Assembly (NCBI RefSeq): GCF_000204055.1
Contig: NW_006768778.1
Coordinates: forward strand, 588,010 to 652,009
Source: Melampsora larici-populina 98AG31
Lineage: Eukaryota; Basidiomycota; Pucciniomycetes; Pucciniales; Melampsoraceae
Direction of reading: 5' to 3'
DNA length: 64,000 nt
The position numbers and the translations under genes were made by a program. Each line of letters starts with the position of its first letter. Position 1 is the stretch's first letter. The notes under the pieces are model-generated. The model had not been told where the DNA came from. It made no database searches and worked only from the letters and a program-made list of their open reading frames with translations. This document shows, piece by piece, positions 1 to 11,000 of this stretch.

Positions 1-496
1 GCCAAACGTTGTCTTTGTGAGATTGATTGCTGTAAATCCCGATTAGACTCTTCTCCAACACCTGGAAAACCTGTAAGCTAGTCTGATGAGCTATACCAAG
101 AGTTATGGAACCACTTACTTGATTGTTCCCAAGTGCATCTAGAGGGTTCAAAACCAAGACTACCGGTTTCTTGATCTTTGCAAACATATGGAAAAACAAC
201 TCAGGCACACGGCTCTTTCCATAGCCTGTGCCTGCTAAAAGAAACGTGTCGTCCCCGTTGATGAGACTGACTGTAGTGTCGATTTGAATTTTCTTCGGTT
301 CTTGATTGCCGTACTTTTCTTTGAAGCGGATGCAGACCGATTCTCTTTGTTCCAATGTGCTGGATTCCAGCAGCTTTTTCGTAAGTAGCGGAGTTTCAAT
401 CTTCAAAGTCGGGATTGATAAGGCACTCTCAACGACGTCTGAGAGCTTGACGTCCTTTCCTGTCTGGCTTCGAGTGCGAATTTTAGACTGAGACAT
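1..496 (-). pseudogene. RecQ-like helicase, 5' exon, cut by window edge
   Basis: This is the N-terminal exon of a RecQ-like DEAH/DEVH-type helicase, nearly identical to 41290-41785. It starts at ATG 496-494 (MSQSKIRTRSQTGK) and contains the Walker A region (GTGYGKSR) and motif Ia (LNPLDALGNNQ). Relative to the second copy, one extra A in the run at about 35-38 (gctgtaaatccc against gctgtaatccc) shifts the frame just before the window edge, so this copy is probably broken. It lies inside the 301-bp terminal repeat at 709-1009 and runs away from it, as the other copy does. The rest of the gene is outside the window. Helicase identity is clear from the motifs; its role in the element is inferred. 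Confidence 0.8.
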
Positions 497-708
497 CTTT
501 CACACGATGACTTGAAAAAGCTATTGGGTCACGATTGATAAATTTTCTTCAAAAAGAGCTTATAATTGGTTGGAGGCAAAGTCAAAAGGTCTTGACGTTT
601 GTCAATAGAACTCAAGATTGACAGATTCGACAGGCCCTTTGTCTCACATTGGTGTTTCAAATTACCCTGTTACACATCGCCTACTATCAGCCGCAGTCGC
701 ACCTTGAG
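497..708. promoter_or_regulatory. 5' flank of the RecQ-like gene (copy A)
   Basis: This 212-bp stretch lies between the helicase start codon and the terminal inverted repeat. It is almost identical to 41786-41997. It should hold the helicase promoter, but no convincing core element was recognised. Confidence 0.4.
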
Positions 709-1009
709 AATTTCAAAAAGACCCTTTTTGGGCCCCAAAGAAAACTTTTGCAATTGGCGCGCTAGAGTGTTTCTGAGGGAGGCAAAAGATGCGCAAGAAG
801 GAGGCGCGTAACATGTCTGATATACAAGAAATTTCATGATTGGGTGAAAAATAATCAATTGTGGACCCTTTTCTACCACCAAAAGGTGGTTTCCCTTGTC
901 ACCAGGAAAAGGGACATTGCATGTAAGTCCCCTCGTGCCTCGGGGGTTTGTTGTGTTTTTTTGTTGGCGTCTTTACCCCGGGGCACTGAGGGGACCTTAG
1001 TTAAGTTAG
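709..1009 (-). repeat. 301-bp terminal inverted repeat, right end of DUF6589/RecQ element A
   Basis: The block 709-1009 is the reverse complement of 5029-5329, with only scattered differences over 301 bp. It also matches 41998-42259 plus 43884-43922 in direct orientation. The outer terminus reads ...CTTAGTTAAGTTAG. Similarity stops abruptly outside it (gtcacgacc here, ggtcgtgacc in copy B) and inside it (accttgag). All three copies give the same 301-bp length, so the boundaries are well fixed. Confidence 0.88.
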
Positions 1010-1546
1010 GTCACGACCGATACTCAGTTGATTTAGATTATGACAAAGTCGCGCCAACAGCTGTCTTTTGCGACTTGTTTCGATTTGATCAATATCTTGC
1101 CAAATATGAGAAACAAAAATTGCTGTGGACTAATAGTATAAAGTACCGGCTGCTACAAGCTGTCGAGATTGGGTACAGCTGTTTGTGGGTTCAATCCCCA
1201 TGGTGTTGCCCTTTTGCTGAAATTTTGAAGTAAAATTGAGAAGTACATCTCAGAGATGTGTCAGTGCCATCATTGTTACATGATGACCCTCTTTGAGCTT
1301 TTTGGGGGTAAGGAAAAAAAAAGTTTTTAAAAGACTTGTGCTTTTTTTGTATCATGAGGTAAAACCATCCAAGCTCAAAAAAAACATGAACACGACTCAA
1401 ACACACGCCGAGAGCTTGGATGATATAACGTCCAACACCATCTCATTCCAGTCGCAAGTCGGCTGTCTGCACAATCTCAACGTAATGAGCTTAATACTGA
1501 TTGTAACTAATCTCAATAGTTGCCATGAGACAGTCACATCAATTTT
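1010..1546. other. No gene recognised
   Basis: Unique, AT-rich sequence between the right terminal repeat of element A and the shared block at 1547. A tRNA B-box-like motif (gtgggttcaatcccc, about 1184-1198) is present but no cloverleaf could be built around it. The open frames look accidental. Confidence 0.4.
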
Positions 1547-1683
1547 TTTGACAACTCGATCATTTTTTGGATCGAGCGAGATTTGAATTTGGATGCGCTG
1601 CGCAGCAGGCTGCGGCCAAATTTGGCAGCTCTTCTCTTCTCCTTTGCGGTCGACCCGGTCAACCTTTTTAGCAAAGGTAGTAA
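1547..1683. repeat. About 137-bp dispersed repeat, second copy at 43973-44112
   Basis: From ttttgacaac to tttagcaaaggtagta this block matches 43973-44112 with few differences. It contains a GC-rich near-palindrome (gcgctgcgcagcaggctgc). Both copies sit just outside the right end of a DUF6589/RecQ element, at 0.54 kb and 0.05 kb distance. It has no coding capacity. Confidence 0.7.
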
Positions 1684-1752
1684 ACATGACATGGAAAAAT
1701 TACACGTTTAACCCATGTCATGTTTATATGTCAGTATGAGTCTATAAGTACT
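1684..1752. repeat. About 70-bp repeat with inverted arms, second copy at 47527-47597
   Basis: The sequence aacatgacatgg...ccatgtcatgtt forms 12-bp inverted arms around an AT spacer and is followed by tatatgtcagtatgagtc. The same unit, slightly diverged, occurs at 47527-47597. It is probably the end or remnant of a small transposon; class unknown. Confidence 0.55.
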
Positions 1753-4700
1753 CAAGCCGTCACCCGGAACCGACAATCCGACGGATATCCGTCGGAGCAA
1801 CCGTCAGAGCCGGGTGACGGATGGGACCTTGGGACTATCCAGTTGCCGGATAATCCGGTCGGTCCGGTAGTCGGATTGAGGGGCAAGAAAATCTGATTTT
1901 CGCCGGATATCCGGCGGATATCTGGCACAAATGGAGGCGTGTATTAGGCGTGTATTTCGTGTATTTATTTCAAAACATCATATTTGAAAAGATAAAGAAA
2001 AAAAAAGCGTGACAACTTTAATCAAGTACTATTTTTGTCACCATCAAGCTCAATAAGGGTAGGAATTTTCAAAGGGCCAAAAAGTCGGTGCCAATCTTTT
2101 ACGCATAAAAGAGTCTCAACATGCAGACTCGAGAGGCTACTACGCTGAGGGCCCAAGATCCGTTTAGTTTTATTGAATTGGCCCTCTGAAGGACAGCTAG
2201 TAGCTGGGATAGCCAGAAACTCGATTGCCATTTTGGCCAAAGCAGGATATATGGCTGTGCGTTCTTTCCAAAAGGTTAACACATGAGTGTCACGGCTTTC
2301 AAGCTTGTCGCCGAGGTATTGAGCAACCTCATTTTCAATTGATTGATGTTGTGAATCATCTCGAGTGCCGAAGATTGCATCTTCAAAATATTGTGAGGTA
2401 GAAGTTGCAGGAGTTGATCGTTTGGTAAAACTCGATGTGGGATTTGGTGCATCAGATTCGAATTTCCTGGCCTGGTCTTCAAACAGTGACCTAAAGTCTG
2501 AAACGTAGATGTCATACTCGGAAAAGAGCATTGCTTGTTCCTTTTTCAATTGATATGTTGATCAGTACAAAGTGAAAGCAGAATGAGTAGGAAGGTACTC
2601 ACTTGGAAATAGTTCATCTTAAGACAAGGATCCAATATGGTGGCACAGATCGGCGCGGGTTTGGAGAGCACTTTCTTGAAATAATCTTCGAGTTTGGCAA
2701 TCATACTTTTGGATGCAGGTTTTAATTGATCGAAGTCGTATCTTCCAGCAACCTATGTGTAAAGGCGAGAAAATTAGCCAACGGTGTTATGAATGCAAGT
2801 TTAAAACAAATGACTTACTGATTTGAGTCCTTGTAAAACTACTATATATATAGGGACTACTTGATGCATCGTTGGGAACTTTGATTTACAAAGGATCTCA
2901 GTGGCTTCACTGAGCGGTTCCAAAAATTCACACATCTGTTTGACATAATTCCATTCAATAGGTAAGAGAGCGAATTTTTTGAAGTCTCGAGCCTTGCAAA
3001 ACTCATCGCATGATTCTTTGAGTCGTAGAAGCCGTCTAAACATATGATAAGATGAGTTCCATCTTGTTGGAACATCGACAACAAGTCGAGTGACTAAGTT
3101 AGAACTTTTTTTTGATCGAGGTGGCTGAACGTGGTCAATACTCGGATCTTGTAACATGTAGTCAACTGCCTCCCTTTCAGCATCATCGCCCACAGATTCG
3201 GTAGGATGTTCGGCACCAGTAGAGTTGGTGGTGGGAGGGTTAGGCGCAGCTGCAGATGCCATGGCCACGGCGAAGTCATGTTGCATCTTGACAATGTTAG
3301 CAAACGCTTGAGCACGTTGAGGGCTTGACCGGGTACACGTCACTAAACCATGACATCGATTATATATAGTCTTGAGATTAACTTGATTCACATCAGGTGG
3401 GTCGATAAGATCGTGTATGTTCGAGTGTGATGCAGCTTCTTGTTCATCAAAGACTTCCCCAAACACCTTTAAACCTTCTTTAGCGGCGAGGTTGATGACA
3501 TGAGCTACACACCCATGTACCTGGGTGGTATGATCAAAGTCGATGCCTTCAGTCGTACCGATGACCCGTCCGATAGCGGCATTTGTACTGATGTTGTCCG
3601 CGGTCATCGCACTCAACTTGTTTGAGAGACCGTATTTTTTCAGATAGTTGAGAATAATGTTGGCAAAGTTTGTTGCATCGTGTGCACCTGGAAGTTGAAC
3701 ATTTAATGAGTCACTTTGATATAGCAGGATTTCGACAGAATGTCCGTACCTTTAATTTCTGCAATACCTAGACTGAGATCCATCAGTTCCCAGTTTTCAT
3801 TGATGAAGTGACCAGTGAGTGACATGAAGGGGACGTTGTTCGGCGAAGTCCAGGCATCTTGAGTGATTGCCATCGCTTTACATGGTCCGAAGTAAGACTT
3901 CTTGATGAACTCCTTGTAGTGATAATAGATTCTGCGCATATGATTAGCTGTCGCAGTCCGTTTGCCGAGCATCCCGGTGACATGAGGACTACAGAGTGAC
4001 AAAAGTCTTTGAAATGAAGGCTTTTCGACTATTGAAAAGGGGAGATCGCAATCGGCGATGAAATAACAAACACTCGTCTTGAGGCTGTTGACGTTGAGCT
4101 TAGTCTTACAAAAGTGAAAAATATTTTAAATATATATAGATGATCGTTTAAGACAGTAAACACGAGTTAGAACTCACAACATGTCCGGTTTTGGCCTTCT
4201 TGAAAGCGCCAACCTTACACCTTGTTCAGGTAACATACCATCACGAATGCCGTGTTTGATTTCGAGGTGGTTCTTCATTGATGAAGTACTACCCTTCTTA
4301 TCACGGGCCAGCTCCTTCCCGCATTCGTTTCCGTCCGCCATTTGAAATAAGCACTTGTTAAAATCTTTATCGGGTAGCTTTTTGAAATATCTCCAAACCC
4401 AGCTCGGATTTGGACGAGAAGTAGTAGTCGAAGTGTCTCCGAGATCGGATTGCTCGGCTTGTGAGGCTGTGTCTGTAATGGTCCCTGGGGCTGAAGACAT
4501 ATCCATTAGAGTTGAATAGAATAATGGTGTTTAGGCGGTATGCGGTGGATTGCAATCAATCAATATGATGCATGCAAGACGTTGAAGTTTGTTTATTGAT
4601 AGTTGAGATGATTGAGCGGTGGTATATTCTAGAAATGAGATTCTGGGAATGACTCGACCTTGTAGTTCAAATACAAAAAAAAACTAAAAATATTAATAAG

Positions 4701-4975
4701 GTCTGATGAGTGGATTCGTGGAATAGGAAGTTTGAAAAAGGATATAAGCCCAATTTGGACCCGGGCCGGCCGAAGAATCACCCGGGTAGCCCCGGTTTTG
4801 GGTTCAATTCCCACCGACGGAGGACTTTTTGACCAAAGCGCCGGATATCCGGCGGATATCCGGCTCGGTTATTGAATCTAGCTTTTTGAAAAAAAAAACC
4901 GGACGGTTATTATCCGTCGGGCCCGGATCTTGAAAATATCCGTCGGTTCGGTGCACGGAATGGGTAGATGTCGCC
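1753..4975 (-). mobile_element. hAT DNA transposon (ends approximate)
   Basis: The element encloses the hAT transposase gene at 2022-4500. Both flanks carry the palindromic motif CGGATATCCG in tandem (about 1905-1925 and 4841-4862), and the left flank has a fold-back pair CCGTCACCCGG/CCGGGTGACGG within about 60 bp. These are typical of subterminal transposase-binding repeats. Exact termini and the 8-bp target duplication expected of hAT elements were not identified, so the borders are estimates. The right border must lie before 5029, where the terminal repeat of another element begins. Confidence 0.65.
2022..4500 (-). CDS. hAT family transposase with BED-type zinc finger
   Basis: A cut-and-paste transposase in about five exons (approximately 4500-4177, 4106-3749, 3689-2819, 2752-2632, 2549-2022). 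Exon 1 gives a BED-like zinc finger (WVWRYF, then C..C and H....H spacing ending in HLEIKH). Exon 2 has TQDAWTSPNN with the first catalytic Asp and exon 3 has MTADNIS with the second. RWNSSYHMF follows, and the last exon ends in the hAT dimerisation block with the PSEG acidic residue and a conserved CVKDW. The protein would be about 700 aa, normal for hAT. The splice from exon 1 to exon 2 only works in a shifted frame (GAFKKAKTGHV), so a small indel near 4210 is suspected. Otherwise no stop codons were seen; this copy may be recently active. The start is ambiguous between ATG 4506 and 4500. Confidence 0.85.
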
Positions 4976-5028
4976 GGATAGTCGACTCAGAATGAGAACA
5001 CTAGCCTGATCAGATGAGAGGACAAAGA

Positions 5029-5329
5029 CTAACTTAACTAAGGTGCCCTCAGTGCCCCGGGGTAAAGACGCCAACAAAAAAACACAACAAACCCCCGAGG
5101 CACGAGGGGACTTACATGCAATGTCCCTTTTCCTGGTGACAAGGGAAACCACCTTTTGGTGGTAGAAAAGGGTCCACAATTGATTATTTTTCACCCAATC
5201 ATGAAATTTCTTGTATATCAGACATGTTACGCGCCTCCTTCTTGCGCATCTTTTGCCTCCCTCAGAAACACTCTAGCGCGCCAATTGCAAAAGTTTTCTT
5301 TGGGGCCCAAAAAGGGTCTTTTCGAAATT
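5029..5329 (+). repeat. 301-bp terminal inverted repeat, left end of DUF6589/RecQ element C
   Basis: It begins CTAACTTAACTAAGG and ends at ...cttttcgaaatt. It is the inverted partner of 709-1009 and of the interrupted copy 41998-43922. Outside it the three copies share nothing. It is followed directly by the promoter and DUF6589 gene of the left end. Ninety-percent-plus identity over the whole length suggests recent activity or homogenisation. Confidence 0.88.
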
Positions 5330-5738
5330 TGGCATCTTGATTTGCTGCGAGGTTACAGCTGGTCTGCGCGTATGTAAACTTGAAAGCAAATTTGGAATCC
5401 ATCCAAAGCCAGGTAGACCAGCGAGGCTGGCTGGGCAAGAGCTTCCGCTGCCTAGGCAGGGAGAGCGACTCGAAAGGTGAACACTGAAATGGCTTCTCTC
5501 GGTTATATATGTTTGGTCTCGCCTTGTTATTAGCTTAGGGAACTTGCCTGTTGTTCTATCCTCTCCAAGTTTTCCCTGTTCAACAAAGTATTTGCTCCTT
5601 GGCTTCAACTTTTTCCGCTCAATTGTTCCTCTTCTATTTGCTGCGTCTTTCCACGTTCAATATCTCCTCTTATACCATACCCTTTCAACAAACAGCCTGG
5701 TTATCTTTTCGATTTTCACTGTTAAAATAGTATTCGCT
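5330..5738 (+). promoter_or_regulatory. 5' flank of the DUF6589 gene
   Basis: About 410 bp between the left terminal repeat and the chosen start codon. A TATA-like stretch (gttatatatg, near 5500) lies about 240 bp upstream of the start. An upstream in-frame ATG at 5544 would add 65 hydrophobic, low-quality residues and is not favoured. Confidence 0.4.
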
Positions 5739-7107
5739 ATGTGCTCTAGCAATGTGCCTACCAATGTCCTGCAAGCTGGCGAGGAACCCCAACACGCTCC
5801 AGACCTACAAGTGCAACAAGGCCCAAAAGCCCCTGAAAAAACAAAGAATCGTACATTGGAGATCTATGATTACATCTACAAGCTGGGTTCTAATCCCAAA
5901 AAATTCCTGCAGAACTTATTGGATTCTACTAAACCCGAGTGCGTCAAGAGACGCCAATTTTGGGGCACATTGACAGGCTGGGCTTCAACCGAGAAGATCT
6001 TGCTCAGCATCAAGAGACTAATCCTTGACGGTTCCGACCGAACTGATGTAGAACGATGGAACAGCTTCATTTTGAGAGAGGTTTTTGACTTTTCACCACA
6101 TGGTTGTGTCCAGATATCTATACTGACAACCTCATTGTTTTCACAGGCAAAAGACATTGTCAATCGAGAGGAGCTACCACAAGGGGTAGCTCCGGGAGGT
6201 GCTTTCTACAGCGCAAATAAAATTGATGAATCGTTTTTGGTGCCTCAAGCGGAAGAAGATCGCGCAAACCTCATTCGCAATAGCATGCCATTCCTCCACG
6301 CACTGATTTACTCAAAAATTCAAGAGGCTAATGAAGCTCGTGAAAAAAACCGTTCGAAGACCAGCTCAAACGATTTCGGGAAAGAAGAAGCAGAACGACC
6401 AAATGAGGACAATGTACCTGGAGGTGACAACTTTGCAGAGAGTCTTGAGGGAATCTCTCATTCGGTGCAAGTCGAATCGAGAACCTTGGACGCCCAAAAG
6501 CTCCAACAAGTATGTGATCAATTTGCTGTGTAGGGTTGTTCACCTTTTGATGATTTGGACCCCATTCGACAGATACCGGTGGCCGTATTGTCCATGATCG
6601 CTTATGCGTGCAATCAAAGGTTCAATGGGCTTCAGCTTCAGAACTCTCTGTCTTTTGTCGCATGTGGTGTCTCCGATTGTGTTAATGACTATTTACATTT
6701 CCTTGGATTAACTTCTTCACGTCAGACGGCTCTTTCGGCTATGGACACTCTTGGTCTCGCCGCCCAAAAGGCAATTAAAGAATTGAGTTCAAAGCCTTAC
6801 ATCATTAGACCCTTATTGGTTCTTGATAACATTGATATCCAAGCTCGCATCCATGACCCTCGCATTGAACAGACCACGAAGATGTTCCATGGATCGTATG
6901 GATACCTTCATGTCTTGCCAGAACATTTAGTCAAAGACGTCACCCCAGCTGAGGCCAGCGTCAAGAGCTACCTCAAATACATACGCCAGAGCCAAGACCA
7001 GCCATTCGAAATCTCCTCGATGCTCCCAAACGATAACGAAAGCAATCACTGGACACTAGTCCTGAAGTGTCAGCTCGCCACAGCCTTTTTGAACTATCAC
7101 TGTGCCC
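5739..7107 (+). pseudogene. DUF6589-type element protein, N-terminal part (truncated)
   Basis: Start chosen at ATG 5739 (MCSSNVPTNVLQ). Exon 1 runs to 6509 and a 63-nt intron (GTATGT...ACAG, 6510-6572) is removed in phase 0. Exon 2 begins IPVAVLSMIAYACNQR and continues with VACGVSDCVNDYLHFLGLTS, a stretch I recognise from the DUF6589 proteins abundant in basidiomycetes. The reading frame continues to NHWTLVLKCQL and then ends near 7107, where the sequence becomes rearranged. The remaining domain is found at 37742-39370. Function is unknown; its position inside inverted repeats with a helicase suggests a transposition protein. Family assignment is from memory of the pattern, not from a search. 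Confidence 0.75.
6947..7027 (+). repeat. 81-bp perfect direct repeat (partner 37653-37733)
   Basis: From agctgaggccagcg to gatgctccc these 81 bp are identical to 37653-37733, 30.7 kb away. In this copy the block is inside the DUF6589 frame on both sides; in the other copy its left edge is a breakpoint with unrelated sequence. Confidence 0.9.
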
Positions 7108-7137
7108 GTTGAAAGCGCCCTCGACGTCAAGGGCGCA
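7098..7137 (-). repeat. 40-bp segment inverted relative to 37756-37795
   Basis: The reverse complement of 7098-7137 matches 37756-37795 at 37 of 40 positions. It includes a near-perfect palindrome (GCGCCCTCGACGTCAAGGGCGC). It marks an inversion at the break in the left DUF6589 half. Confidence 0.75.
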
Positions 7138-7255
7138 ACTACTGTGACGCTGGTGTTGCGTTTTTGTGTTGTTTATGCTGCAATACTCTCGCATGTTGAG
7201 CAACGCGCAGCGCCGAGACTATCCGAGCAGCGCTTCAGCTGAGATGAGCACCTCA

Positions 7256-7420
7256 TCACCTTTTACTAAACATTGCCTTCGCGGCAGCTGAAACTAGCTG
7301 ATCGTTCAACGATCCCCAGCCACCGAGCTTTTGACCTAACACGTTTAGAACCTCTTGCTGATTAGCTTCAAGACAAGCATAAGCTTCCTCTTTGACCAAT
7401 AGCTTCATCCCTCTCGCCAT
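7256..7420 (-). pseudogene. Small ORF, 54 aa, possible last exon of an unknown gene
   Basis: ATG 7420-7418 to TGA 7256-7258 gives a compact, helix-prone peptide (LLVKEEAYACLEANQQEVLN, then GGWGSLNDQL). The composition looks protein-like rather than random. The region just upstream contains an acceptor-like cag, so this may be a terminal exon cut off by the element breakpoint. No family was recognised. Confidence 0.3.
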
Positions 7421-8005
7421 CTGCTTCCTCCCTAACCTGTATCACTTGCCTTTCACTCAATGCGTGTGAACATAATTTGTATGTATAATTTGTATGTAGA
7501 TAATTACTATCACATCAAAGAGAGTATTTGAAGCAATTGATGAACACCACCGGGCTCAAGACAGGTTTGACACCCGTCTTCTGTAGGCTGGAGCCCTCTC
7601 AAAAGTATGCAGAGTTGGACATGTGACATACTGACGATATGTCAGCTTCCAAGAACCGGCTTCAGCAAGAATCGGAAGCCAGTTATTGATTTGAAATGCT
7701 GTCGTATCGGGATACTTGGTCCCTTGGAAGACATATGTTTGTGAAATATCGGCTGACAAGAAGATAGATGCACGTCATAAAATTGAAAGCACGATCTAAA
7801 GGAAATATGCAAGCGCGTAGCAAAAAGCCTTGATGAATTACAAAATCATCATTGTTATTTGTCTGAGAAAGGTGGCGAATAAATTTAGCTCTGATAAGGC
7901 AGTCTAGATACATAGATTACAGTACGAATATTACATTAAATAGAAAATCACAGGGTAAAATCAATCTCCATAAACATCTGAAACACGCGCATTAATATCT
8001 ACAGA
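7421..8005. other. Intergenic, no gene recognised
   Basis: AT-rich sequence downstream (3') of the minus-strand gene that ends at 8006. Short open frames look accidental. It may hold the 3' UTR of that gene. Confidence 0.4.
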
Positions 8006-11000
8006 TCATGTGTCCGGGGTTTGCCAGTCTAGCGCCTTTTGAAGCAGGTGTTGGATGTTATAGTCTTTAAGTGAAAGCTGGAGTCCTACTTTCTCAGCCT
8101 TGGCAAGGCCGACCCAATACCGCTGATCAATAAGTGATTTGGGGAATCCTTTAGGTGGATAACTTGCTTCTTTCTGCGGGCTTTCCATTTCTCGATGATC
8201 ACCACGATCTAATACTTTATCCGCAGTGGTACGGTCGCGTGCAGATTTTTGGAGCAGCTTGTATAGGCTATCAAGCTCTCCCAGGAATGCAACAAAGTCC
8301 TTTGATCTCCAGGGTAGCGCGACTCGATACCGTTCATTGAAGGAATCAAATTCATCTTCAGAGTGTACTGACACTTCGGAGATGATGTTGTAAAACCGTT
8401 TCTCTTTTGGGAAATACTTATTCATTGCTTTCAAACGGAATTCACATACCTATGTGATTTGTGTGTCAGATGGCTTCTTTGGTTTATTCAAATTTAAAGC
8501 AAAAGGTACTCACTCGCTTTTGTGCCCGCTTCCTGCAACTTTTATCCTGAATTTCTTTGGCTTTCTTCTGTCTATTCTGATTCTGATTCCTTGAATCACC
8601 TTCGGATGGCGGAGAGTTTTCTTCATCCAAAAGTGCTTTTTCATCGTTAACTTGTGTGACGTACTTTCGTTTTTTGGTCTCAAACCATCGTTCTAAGATG
8701 AGATGTAGATTCTCGGGGGTAACTTTTCGGCTGTTGATAGTATACTTGTCTGCGCCACCTCTGTGATAGCACTTCTCCCATTCTTGCAGGATAAGCGCAG
8801 CAACAGCCTCATTCCAAGTTGTTTTCATCGAGCTCCTCCAGTCCAATGCACATCGGGAAAAGCCAGCCAAAGCTAGAGCTCCTTCGCATGTCCTGAGGTC
8901 AGGGATCGAATACTTGAGGTTTGGTATGACTGTTGGTATCTGAGAGGCAAAGACGATTGGTTCCATGTGTGAGATGGCTTCTTCGGCTGTGTCTGCTTCA
9001 ACCGCAAGGATAAGGTTGGGCTTTGCATTGGGATGTGTTTCTATGTATTTAGATACAGCATTGTCAACACATTTGTCAATGTGTAAGCGCTTATCCAGTT
9101 TTCGCTGCTCCCATGCCTGACATTCTGCGTTGGTGGGTGGGTCGGAAAAAGAGCGGTTGGTGTTTTGTCCTTGGCCCTTGCGCTGAATACCAAGCAACAA
9201 TTTGATGTAATCGTGAATTGATGTGGATAAGGCGTCATATTGAGAGGGTTGCTCCGGTTGAGTACGTGCATACTTCTCCATACGAGAGTTTTGATGCCGA
9301 TGTTTTTTTTCCTTAAACTTCCGTGCCGCTCGTCGATTTTGGTACTTGCGCTGCTCGGAAAGATCGTGTTCACCATCACTTGAATCGTCAGGTTCATCGG
9401 AATCGTCTGCTTCTGAATGGTCCAATCCTTCCGAGTCAGAAGCTTGATTTTCAGGTTCGTGACGAGGTGCAGGTGAAGGTCTGGAAGGCCCTTCAATGGG
9501 GAGATGACGACCCAAGGAATGCAATGTTACCGAAGAGCTTGGAATCTGATTTGGTTGAGGTGATTGCCTAGAAGGCCCTGCAATGGGGAGATGGTTTCTT
9601 GATGAATGTGAAGTCGCTGAAGGTTTTGATGTCTGAGAAGTCGCCGAAGGTCTTAACGTCTGATAAAGCTGGTCTCGAGATACGTGGTGATGAAGAATAT
9701 TGCCTGGTGGCGCTCTAGAAGACCCTACACTCGGTGAATGTCGTCCAGAGGAACGAGGAGTCGCTGAAGGTATTGAAGACGGTATAAATTGATCAATTTG
9801 AGACACATGTTGGTGCAGAGGCGGAACACCCAGTGAAACTCTAGAGGTCCCAGCCGCGGGTGAATGGCGTCCTGAGGAACGCGAAGTCGACAAAGGTCTT
9901 GAAGACTGAACCGCTTGATCATTTTGACGTACAGATACACCTAGTGATAATCTAGAGGGCCCTGCCACAGGCGAATGGCGTCCTGAGGAACGCGAAGTCG
10001 TTGTTGGAGGTCTCAACGACTGAACCGGTTGATCAGCTCCACTCAGCGATGCTCTGGAGGGCCCTACAACGGGTGAATGACGTCCTGAGGATCGCGAAGT
10101 CGCCAAAGGTCTTGACAACTGAACCGGCTGGGCAGTTTGACACACATTTTGATCATCTTCACGTCTTTGGAGACGGATTTTTGACTGCTGTGAGGAGCTG
10201 GTATCTATTTCGGGTGGATGTGGTATGCGCTGAGGGTCTGGTGATTCGGGGCGAAAGAGAGGAAGATCTCGTGATTCAGGACGGGAGGGTTCAGCGTGAT
10301 AAACCGGCTCAGTTTCGCGACTTTTGCGCCCTTCGGCTTTGTTACCATGTTCATATTCATTGATGTCAATGCCCTTGGGATCTTGGAGGTTCAATTGACG
10401 TCCAGTCTGAGAGCGAAACTGGTAGTTCGTGCACGAGGTTCTTAGTGGATGGGAAGCTTCTGGTCTCTGAGAATCTTTGCGTGTCAAACAAAAAAGGGTT
10501 TTGGTTCAAATTTCAGCAGGGTTTTCAGTGATCTCAGTTTCAATCATTATATTAGGACATACCGCTATTGGTGGGGTCTATGAACCGCACTTGTGGTGGT
10601 GGGGAGCATATACGTTGTTGAGAAGCTTGTGGAGACCTTGAGTGTTTTCGAATGTCTCGATCTCTCAAAGAGTAATCATCTTCAGATGCAAGCCACCAAC
10701 GTTTGCGGCTCGAATAATGCCTACCAAGTCTTGGCTGTGTAGAATCTTGATTTGATAAGATCAAATTGGAGTTTTTTACAAAAGTAATGGATAGATTAAT
10801 GCTATGTACCCGCTGTTCGTGACAAGAAAATGTGCAAACCTTCATTTCGGTGTGCCCCCAGCGAACGTGTAGAATCAAGTGTTTGACTTAAACTAGAACA
10901 ATCAGAAGCCGGATTGGAACTTGTCGTTTTGGTCGGGTGTACATGCTGGACCGGTTTGGAAAGGAATTGGTTGATGTCTTCTCGCTCTGGTTGCTTACCA

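Noticed and set aside
1120..1215. tRNA gene or SINE from a B-box (gtgggttcaatcccc)
   Set aside because: The T arm pairs, but no matching acceptor stem or D arm could be placed; only a chance B-box or a very old remnant.
4740..4830. tRNA from gggttcaattccc near the hAT right end
   Set aside because: T-stem pairing fails at two positions and no anticodon arm fits.
5544..5738. N-terminal extension of the DUF6589 protein from ATG 5544
   Set aside because: The 65 extra residues are hydrophobic and overlap promoter-like sequence; ATG 5739 gives a more typical start.
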